A stretch of DNA of 18,740 bases, from contig PMUF01000227.1 of the NCBI GenBank assembly GCA_003167015.1, positions 638 through 19,377 of the forward strand, in the 5' to 3' direction. This DNA comes from Chitinophagaceae bacterium. GTDB lineage: Bacteria > Bacteroidota > Bacteroidia > Chitinophagales > Chitinophagaceae. The notes beneath the pieces are model-generated. The model was given only the letters and a program-made list of their open reading frames with translations. It had not been told where the DNA came from and made no database searches. Each line of letters opens with the position of its first letter. Positions within the stretch are counted from its first letter, which is position 1. This document shows positions 1-6,700 of this stretch, piece by piece. A program made the translations under genes and the position numbers.

Positions 1-462
1 AAGAATGTTTATTTTACCGAACAATATGTGGCTGGTCCCGGCGATTTTCAGTCCGACCTGGATTGGGCCCTCCTGAACCTGGTCATCGGTGCGCCCCGGA
101 ACTGGAGCCGGAATGTATTGGAATGGAATCTCGCGGCGGATCAGAATTACGGCCCCCATACGACGGGGGGCTGCAGCGATTGCATGGGCGCTTATACGAT
201 AAACGGTACGACTGTCACTAAAAATACTTCTTATTATATCATTGCGCATGCGTCCAAGTTTGTGCGGCCCGGATCGATCCGGGTGTCTTCCAACATCTCC
301 GGTAATCTGCAGAATGTGGCATTCGTGACGCCGACAGGGCAGAAGGTGTTGATTGTGCTGAATAACCAGGCCAGTTCGGCGACTTTCACAGTACAATTCA
401 ATGGAAAGAATTTTTCGACGACCATGAATGGGTATGCGGTGGCCACTTTTGTGTGGTCGTAG
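1..462 (+). CDS. GH30 family glycosidase (glucosylceramidase-like), C-terminal part
   Basis: The reading frame is open from base 1 and ends in TAG, giving the last 153 residues; the N-terminal part lies outside the window. It resembles the end of glycoside hydrolase family 30 enzymes, retaining exo- or endo-acting beta-glycosidases. The segment VYFTEQYV near the very start fits the strand carrying the nucleophile Glu (residue 7 of the visible part). It is followed by the family-typical stretch with RNWSRNVLEWNL and YYIIAHASKFVRPGS, then a small C-terminal beta domain ending in VATFVWS. No T9SS sorting domain follows, so export, if any, would rely on an N-terminal signal not visible here. The exact substrate (glucosylceramide, beta-1,6-glucan or another) cannot be decided from this fragment. 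Family assignment is by recall of conserved segments. Confidence 0.85.
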   Translation, partial: KNVYFTEQYVAGPGDFQSDLDWALLNLVIGAPRNWSRNVLEWNLAADQNYGPHTTGGCSDCMGAYTINGTTVTKNTSYYIIAHASKFVRPGSIRVSSNISGNLQNVAFVTPTGQKVLIVLNNQASSATFTVQFNGKNFSTTMNGYAVATFVWS

Positions 463-465
463 TCG

Positions 466-473
466 TACCTTTG
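466..473 (+). promoter_or_regulatory. Candidate Bacteroidota -7 promoter element for rlmI
   Basis: TACCTTTG is an exact match to the Bacteroidota -7 consensus TAnnTTTG and ends 5 bases before the preferred rlmI start at 479. A TTTG at 448-451 could be the -33 element, but the 14-base spacer is shorter than usual. If used, the transcript would start at or very near the ATG and be nearly leaderless. Confidence 0.45.
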
Positions 474-478
474 CGGCC

Positions 479-1651
479 ATGACGAAGGTATACCTGAACA
501 AGAAGATCAGCCGCCGGGTGGAGAGCGGTCATCCGTGGATATTTGCCAATGAAGCCGGAGCCATCGAAGGCAGCGCGGAGGGGGGTGAGACCGTTGAAGT
601 ATTTACCCATGATAAAAAATTCGTAGGGCGCGGTTATATCAATCCCAAGTCCCAGATCCTGGTCCGGCTATTGACCAGGGACCGGGCAGAGACCATCGAT
701 GAAGCCTTTTTTAGACGCCGGCTCCAGCAGGCGTGGGAGTACAGGCAACGGATAGGCTATACTGAAAATTGCCGGCTGGTGTTTGGCGAGGCGGATGATC
801 TGCCGGCGTTGATCATCGACAAATTCAACGACTATTTTGTTATACAGACGCTGGCATTGGGCATCGACCGATGGAAGCCGGCTATTGTCGCCGCGCTGGA
901 AGAGATCTTCCGGCCGAAGGGCATATATGAGCGGAACGACGTTCCCGTCAGGGAATTGGAGGGGCTGCCGCTGCAAAAGGGGTTCTTATCTGCGCCGTTC
1001 GGTACGCAGATCATCATTAACGAAAACGGGCTGCGGATGCAGGTGGACCTTGAGAATGGGCAGAAGACAGGGTATTTCCTGGACCAGCATGATAACCGGC
1101 GGGCGATCCGGCATATTGTCAAGGGGGCGGATGTGCTGGGCGCGTTTTGTTACACAGGCAGTTTTGAAACGCATGCCGGCTATTATGGTGCAAAGTCCGT
1201 TCTGGGGCTGGATATCTCGGAGAATGCCGTTGCGCAGGCGAGGCATAATGCGGAACTGAATGGCCTGTCGGGCATTTGCCGGTACGAGGCGGTCAATGCC
1301 TTCGATGTATTGAAGCAATGGAGCAAGGAAGGAAGGCAGTATGATGTAGTGATGCTGGACCCGCCGGCGTTCACCAAGAGCCGGGAGACGATCCAGAAAG
1401 CCATTACTGGCTATAAAGAGATCAACCTGCGGGGAATGAAACTGGTGAAGAAAGGAGGTTTCCTGGTGACCTCATCGTGTACGAACCTTGTGCAGCCCGA
1501 ACTTTTCCTGGAGACGATTCAGCTGGCGGCGAAGGATGCACGGAGGAGGTTAAGGCAGGTGACTTTTCGGGCGCAGGCCAGTGACCATCCGATCGTGCAG
1601 GGATGGGAAAACACGAACTATCTCAAGTTTTTGATCATGCAGGTATTGTAG
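479..1651 (+). CDS. rlmI: Class I SAM-dependent 23S rRNA (cytosine-C5) methyltransferase, RlmI family
   Basis: A 390-residue protein, close to the usual length of about 396 for RlmI, which methylates a cytosine (C1962 in E. coli) of 23S rRNA using S-adenosylmethionine. An N-terminal PUA-like RNA-binding domain covers about residues 1-75. The family motif ENGQKTGYFLDQHDNR lies at about 192-207, SAM-binding motif I (DVLGAFCYTGSF) at about 218-229, and motif IV DPPAF at 294-298. The likely catalytic Cys is C334 in SSCTNL. The start is set at ATG 479, which gives MTKVYLNKKISRR, the normal family N-terminus; an in-frame ATG at 428 would add 17 residues and overlap the upstream GH30 gene, so it is not preferred. 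The gap to the GH30 stop is 16 bases, and a TAnnTTTG element sits in it. It ends in TAG, convergent with the next gene. Confidence 0.92.
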   Translation: MTKVYLNKKISRRVESGHPWIFANEAGAIEGSAEGGETVEVFTHDKKFVGRGYINPKSQILVRLLTRDRAETIDEAFFRRRLQQAWEYRQRIGYTENCRLVFGEADDLPALIIDKFNDYFVIQTLALGIDRWKPAIVAALEEIFRPKGIYERNDVPVRELEGLPLQKGFLSAPFGTQIIINENGLRMQVDLENGQKTGYFLDQHDNRRAIRHIVKGADVLGAFCYTGSFETHAGYYGAKSVLGLDISENAVAQARHNAELNGLSGICRYEAVNAFDVLKQWSKEGRQYDVVMLDPPAFTKSRETIQKAITGYKEINLRGMKLVKKGGFLVTSSCTNLVQPELFLETIQLAAKDARRRLRQVTFRAQASDHPIVQGWENTNYLKFLIMQVL

Positions 1652-1683
1652 GGGGGATGTGCCGGGGCTATTATTTCCGGGCC

Positions 1684-2025
1684 TTACTTATTGACCTGGA
1701 AGATGCCGGTGTCGGTGACACGTCCCGACTGGTCTTTTAGCTGAAAGGTATAGAGCCCGCGGGGGAGATCGCTGAGATTGACGGTATTGTGATCGGAAAG
1801 GTCGGCAACATTCTTGACCTGTTTACCTATAAAGCTATAAATCTGTAAGGTGTAAACTTGATTCGATTCTCTTTCCAGGTCAAAATTGATGAAGGAAACC
1901 GCGGGATTGGGATAGTATTTTTTGACCACTTTATGGTCCGTATCAGGCATAGGACCTCTTGCCTGGCTTTTGGCCTGGGTGGACATCAGTAGAATAATGG
2001 ATAATAGAATGTAAAAATTCCTCAT
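1684..2025 (-). CDS. Small secreted protein made of a signal peptide and a T9SS type A sorting domain
   Basis: 113 residues. Residues 1-22 form a Sec signal peptide (MRNFYILLSIILLMSTQAKS followed by QA). After a short polar linker, the segment from about residue 36 to the end is a type A T9SS C-terminal domain: KYYPNPAVSFINFDL, an IYSFIGKQV strand, then LSDLPRGLYTFQLKD and a final short strand ending FQVNK. Such domains normally target large enzymes or adhesins through the type IX secretion machinery and are cleaved off at the surface. Here there is almost no cargo, only about 15 residues between signal peptide and domain. It may be a remnant of a larger gene, a free-standing decoy or regulator of sorting, or a small surface protein of its own. 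It is convergent with rlmI (32 bp gap) and 130 bp from the peroxiredoxin gene, with its own candidate promoter. Confidence 0.8.
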   Translation of the reverse strand: MRNFYILLSIILLMSTQAKSQARGPMPDTDHKVVKKYYPNPAVSFINFDLERESNQVYTLQIYSFIGKQVKNVADLSDHNTVNLSDLPRGLYTFQLKDQSGRVTDTGIFQVNK

Positions 2026-2051
2026 TGGCGGACATCATTTACACAGTTGTC

Positions 2052-2082
2052 CAAAATAATTGTTTTCAATCAAATTTACAAA
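2052..2082 (-). promoter_or_regulatory. Candidate promoter for the small type A CTD protein
   Basis: On the minus strand TTTG (2079-2082) is followed after 19 bases by TTATTTTG (2052-2059), which differs from TAnnTTTG at one position; the spacing suits a Bacteroidota -33/-7 promoter. A perfect -7 match, TAAATTTG, also lies at 2071-2078 but lacks a well-spaced -33 box. The start codon at 2025 is 26 bases downstream of the first candidate. Confidence 0.4.
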
Positions 2083-2110
2083 AAAGCTGCTTAATAAAAT
2101 GATAAAGTTT

Positions 2111-2128
2111 TGGCCCGATTGCGGGCCA
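2111..2128 (-). terminator. Hairpin between the peroxiredoxin gene and the CTD gene
   Basis: A perfect 6-bp GC stem (GGCCCG at 2112-2117 and CGGGCC at 2122-2127, loop ATTG) is extended by a T-A pair at 2111/2128. It lies 28 bases beyond the peroxiredoxin stop, where a terminator for that leftward transcript would be expected. The run of T that follows is better on the plus strand (TTGTTTTATT) than on the minus strand, so its efficiency for the leftward transcript is uncertain. Confidence 0.5.
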
Positions 2129-2155
2129 TTGTTTTATTAAATAATTGATTTTCAA

Positions 2156-2635
2156 CTAGTTGAGTTCTGACAGTGTTTTTTGAATAGCAGTAAAATCCGG
2201 AAGATCGGTTGCGGCTTCGAGGACTTCAGCATAGCGGACGACGCCTTGTTTGTCCAAAACGAAGGCCGAGCGTTTGGAAACGCCATGCATATCGAAGACA
2301 AAATTGTCATATATGGAGCCATAGGCGGCCGAGGTCGTCTTGTTGAAATCGCTCAGCAGTGGAAAATTGAGGTGCTGTTCTTCTTTGAATTTGGCCAGGG
2401 TAAAGATGGAGTCGACGCTGATACCGAAGACCTGGGCATTGGCCTGATTATAAAGGGCGATATTGTCACGGGTACTGCACAGTTCTTTGGTGCAGGTGCC
2501 GGTGAAGGCCTGAGGATAGAACAGGAGAAGGACGTTTTTCCCTTTATAATCGCTGAGCGATACTTTTTGTTTATCGGAATCATATAGGGTAAAGTCGGGC
2601 GCCTGCTGGCCGATCTTGATGACAGGATTGCTCAT
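2156..2635 (-). CDS. Peroxiredoxin (AhpC/TSA family, AhpE/Bcp-like)
   Basis: A 159-residue thioredoxin-fold peroxidase that reduces hydrogen peroxide and organic peroxides, probably in the cytoplasm since no signal peptide is seen. The opening KIGQQAPDFTLYDSDKQKVS is the usual AhpC/TSA start. The active-site pattern PxxxTxxC is present as PQAFTGTC with the peroxidatic Cys at residue 48, and a second Cys at residue 53 (TKELC) could act as resolving residue. FGISVDSIFTLAKF and FPLLSDF are typical of the family. Length fits one-domain AhpE/Bcp-type enzymes. It starts 36 bp after the PorP-like gene on the same strand and may be read from the same transcript; an imperfect -7 element (TACTTTTA, 2653-2660, minus strand) lies just upstream, so independent expression is possible. 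Confidence 0.92.
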   Translation of the reverse strand: MSNPVIKIGQQAPDFTLYDSDKQKVSLSDYKGKNVLLLFYPQAFTGTCTKELCSTRDNIALYNQANAQVFGISVDSIFTLAKFKEEQHLNFPLLSDFNKTTSAAYGSIYDNFVFDMHGVSKRSAFVLDKQGVVRYAEVLEAATDLPDFTAIQKTLSELN

Positions 2636-2671
2636 ATTGATTTTTTAGGCTGTAAAAGTAAGGAAGATTGG

Positions 2672-3715
2672 CTAGAACTTGGGGCAGAGGTACCGGGGAT
2701 TTTCATGTTCCAGGAATCCGATATAAGAAAGGGAGAGTTCGAATCCCCCCACGCCCTGGGTTGCTGCTGATAATTGTGAAATATTGGCATCATAGCTCAT
2801 GCCGACGGTGAAAGAATTCATTTCCAGCTTGATCACGGGGATGATAGCGTCTCCCAGCCGGATATAGGCGCCCAGGTTGAAGACGTAGGGTGTTTTTTCG
2901 GTATCGTCGCCCAGTTTGTAGGAAACCATCACCCCGCCGATGGTCTCGACTGCTGAGCCCTGTTGGGAGTGGTCTGCCTCGATACTGAACCAGGTATAGT
3001 CGTTGATGATTGCTTTGACGCCGGCTGAAAAGACCACTTTGGGGTCCAGTTCGACGGCGGGGTTCTGGTAGAAAGAATTTTTTGGCCGGTTAAGGTGATA
3101 GTAAGAAGCGCCCACGTACATGGTATTTTTGTAATCGGCGCCGAAAGCAGTATTAAAGCTGATTCCCAGGGCTCCGTCCAGGTAGTGGACATTAGGGGAA
3201 AGGATCGTCTCACCGTTAGGGAGGGCGGGGTCATAGGCAGTCCCGTTGTATTGGCTATTGGTAGTGACTTTAGAAAGGTCGAGCGTCTTACTGACCAGGC
3301 CGCCCATAAAGCCCAGGGCGAGGTACATCGGTTTGTCGTTGCTGAGGGATTTGTGATAATTGAGGGCAGGCATCAGTTCGGTGGTATTGAGGGCTGCGGT
3401 CCCAGCCTGGTCATAGAGGATTTCCATCCCGGTCGTGAGGAAATCGTTGCCTTTTCCCACGGGCCATTTATATTCTCCGCTGAGTGAACCGGTGCGGTAG
3501 GCGTTATTGATGCTGTTCCATTGGTCGCGGAAGATAGTCTGAACGCGGTAATCGCCGGTGAAGACGCCTGCCAGGGCCGGATTCCGGAGGAGAGGCGCCT
3601 CGTAGAACTGTGAAAAATGGATATCCTGGGCGCGGGCGGTGGCTCCGGTAAGGATAAGGGCGAGTATCCAAACTGAAAGCGAAACCTGTTTTTTATATTC
3701 ATTCATAAGGCTCAT
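2672..3715 (-). CDS. PorP/SprF family type IX secretion system outer-membrane protein
   Basis: 347 residues with a clear Sec signal peptide (hydrophobic VSLSVWILALILTGA, likely cleavage after TARA before QD). The mature start, QDIHFSQFYEAPLLRNPALA followed by G, is the hallmark of the PorP/SprF family; the rest alternates in short amphipathic strands as expected for an outer-membrane beta-barrel and ends in a segment with ENPRYLCPKF. In Flavobacterium, SprF is needed for secretion or attachment of the adhesin SprB, and SprF-like genes commonly follow genes for type B T9SS cargo. That is the arrangement here: the gene starts 11 bp after the stop of the 1493-residue type B protein, strongly suggesting one transcript and a dedicated partner role. 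The start at 3715 (MSLMNEYKK) is taken; the ATG at 3706 (MNEYKK) gives an equally good signal peptide. Ends in TAG. Confidence 0.9.
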   Translation of the reverse strand: MSLMNEYKKQVSLSVWILALILTGATARAQDIHFSQFYEAPLLRNPALAGVFTGDYRVQTIFRDQWNSINNAYRTGSLSGEYKWPVGKGNDFLTTGMEILYDQAGTAALNTTELMPALNYHKSLSNDKPMYLALGFMGGLVSKTLDLSKVTTNSQYNGTAYDPALPNGETILSPNVHYLDGALGISFNTAFGADYKNTMYVGASYYHLNRPKNSFYQNPAVELDPKVVFSAGVKAIINDYTWFSIEADHSQQGSAVETIGGVMVSYKLGDDTEKTPYVFNLGAYIRLGDAIIPVIKLEMNSFTVGMSYDANISQLSAATQGVGGFELSLSYIGFLEHENPRYLCPKF

Positions 3716-3726
3716 TCAATTGGTTT

Positions 3727-6700
3727 TCAACGTACCAGGGTGATCGTGCCTTGCAGGGCGATGACCTGGGCGTTATTGCAAATCACTTCTACTATATATA
3801 CATAAGCGTCCGAAGGCGCCGGGCGACCATTGAAAGTGCCGTCCCAGCCCATTGTTTCTGAGTTGGCCGGGAAGTTCTGCCGTTGAAAGACTAATTGTCC
3901 CCAGCGGTTGAAGACGCGCATCGACTGAATGTTATAGATCGATCTTCCTCTTGGATAGAAATAGTCGTTGACGCCATCGTTGTTAGGCGAGAAGGTATTA
4001 GGGATAAAATAATTCTCGTCACTGCAAACGGTCTTGATGAGGATCGAGGCAGTATCTGTGCAATTGTTGGAATCCGTCACTATTACGGAATATTGTTGGT
4101 CGAACTGGAGTGTAGCCGACGGGTTGGCGCAGTCGGCACAGCTGAGGTTAGTGGCCGGTGTCCAGGCCCATATTGTTACATCGCCGCTGTAGGTGAAGGG
4201 TATCGTTACGGGGACGCCGACGGGGGTATTGATGTCGGAGGGTCCTTTTATGGTTGGGAGGGCATTGATCGTAACGGATGCGGTGGCCGTATCGCTGCAG
4301 CCGAATGCGACGGATGCTATCAGGCTAACCTGGTAAGTTCCGCTCTGGTAATTTGTCTGTGGATTCCGGAGAGCGGAAGATTGTCCGTTGCCCAGGTTCC
4401 AGGCCCAGTTGACGCTATCAATATCGGGTGTGACGAGGTTACCCAGGAGTTGGATGAGTCCTGCGCAGAGATTTCCGGAGGTTGAAATCAGCGGATGCGG
4501 GGTCTGCCAGATGTGGATCGTATCGGTATAGCTCGCTGGGCAATTGTGTTGCGTAGTGACATTGAGCGTAGCCAGCAGGTTACCGGGCGTATTGTAAAAG
4601 TGAGAGGTGTCGAAGGGATTGGTCAGCGGTGGTGATTGGCTGGCCGAGGTACCGTCGCCGAAGTTGTAGGTCTTGCTGAGGATACCATCGTTAGTGATCG
4701 TGTAATCAGTGAATACTACCGTACCCGTATCACAGAATGCCTGTTGATTTACGTCAAAGAAAGGAACGGCTCCCAGCACGTCGATGTAGGGATTGCCGCC
4801 GGCGTTGCCGGCGAGTTGGACAATACAGCCGGTGGCATCCGTCAATTGGAGAAATGGCTGATAGGTATCAGGATCCCGATAGGTATGGGTGAATACTGAA
4901 TCCTGGGAGCTGTCCACCTGACTGTCACCAAAGGTGAGGGTGAAGGTGGTATTACCCGGAGGGATGACTGTGAATTGAGCGACGACCGAATCACAGTTCG
5001 TGGTCGGGCTATAGGTAAAGATTGTCGTAGTGGCAGGATTCAGCAGGAGTACGCGGCGGGTAGCTGAGTCGAGGCAGCCGCCGGGTCCCTGAACGAAGAG
5101 CTTGGCGTAGAAGGTGTCATACGTATTGTAGAAGTGGGACGTGACGGCCAGCGTGGAGGAGGAGCCATCGCCGAATTCCCAGTAGAGGGAATCGTAGTAT
5201 TGTGGTTGTGCCGTGAACATGGTTTCCAGGGGGTAGCAGATGGCGATGGTGTCAGCGATCTGGAAAGCGGCGATCGGGGCCTGGATACGGACCGGTTCGG
5301 TAGTGGTGTCGGTGCAGCCGTTGACGTCCGCGACGATGAGGGTGACCGTGTAGGTGCTATCGCCGGGCGGGAAGTTATGGGTAGAGCTGGCCGAGATGGG
5401 GGTCCCGTCGCCGAAGTTCCAGGTATCCGTTAGCGGGATATAACCTTCAGAAGAATCTATTAAAGTCAGCGGCTCACCGGGGCAATAGTACGCATATGGG
5501 TCTGAGAAGATAGCCTGGGGTTTGGTGATGTGAATGGGCGGGGCGGCATAAGTGGCGAAGCAGCCCAGGTTATCCACCACTTCGAGGTCGACAGTATAGG
5601 ATCCGGTATCTGCATAGTCATGGGTTGTACCGGGTGTAGGCAGGCTGGCTTGTTTGCCGTCGCCGAAGACCCAGGTCCAGGAGGTGATGGTGGAGGCAAC
5701 GGGAGGACCCGGGTATCCTGTCGAATGATCCGTGAAAGGGATGGGGCTATTAAGGCAGCCGGCGGCGGGGGCAGTAAAATTTGCGGTGGGGCTGGTGACC
5801 TGGATAGTGGCGGGGGGTGAGGAGTAGTAGGTGCAGCCATTGATATCCGGTTCCATCAGCTGAACGGAGTATGCTCCATTGGCAGACTCGTTGAAATTGA
5901 AGCTATCGCCCCCCGGGTTAGATGTTCCGTTCACTATCCAAATATATTTGACGACGACTCCCGCACCATAAGGAAGAGACACGGATGTTTCGGTGAGGGC
6001 ATCATTCGTATTAGCACAGGCGGGATTAACCTGAATCGTGAAAGAGGGGGTGATATTGGCGATGGTGATCTGCTTGGTGACCGTGTTGGTACATCCATCA
6101 TCGGTGATCGTCAGGGTGACCGGAAATGTGCCATAACTGCCATAGACGTGTGGTGGGAGCGCTGGAGGACGGCCTGCCGGCGAATTAACAGTGACCGGAG
6201 GAGTGCCATCCCCAAAGTTCCAGATATATGTCATGGCGCCCCCGTCGACATACGAAGAATCTATGAAAGTAACGGATTCATTGTTGCTGACCGGGAGATT
6301 ATTGGCTGCACAATTGACTACATAGCCAAAATTGGGGATGGGTGGGGTAACCGTGATGGTCTGTACGGCGTTGGTGGTGATGCAGCCGGCATTGTCCAGG
6401 TTCAGCGTGGCGGGGAAACTGCCGGTCTTTTTGTAAATATGGGTGACGTTATTACCAGTGTCGACCGGGGTTCCATCGCCGAAGTCCCAGACATATAAAT
6501 AATTATCGGCGGGCGGATAAGGCGTGGTGAAGGTTACCGGTTGGTTGCCGCAGACGGGGTTAGGGGAAGCGGTATATGTGACCGGTGTTACCGGGGTGCC
6601 GACCTTGGCGGTGGTCGTCAGGGTAGTGGAGCATCCGCCGTTGGTCGTAATGGTCAGGCTGATAGTATAAGTGCCTGCGGTTGCATATGTAAAGCTTGGG

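Noticed and set aside
428..478. Extended rlmI start at ATG 428
   Set aside because: It adds 17 residues unlike the family N-terminus and overlaps the GH30 coding region; ATG 479 gives the expected MTKVYLNKK start.
1652..1683. Terminator between the convergent rlmI and CTD genes
   Set aside because: Only a 4-bp CCGG/CCGG pairing with wobble pairs inside and no T-run; too weak to annotate.
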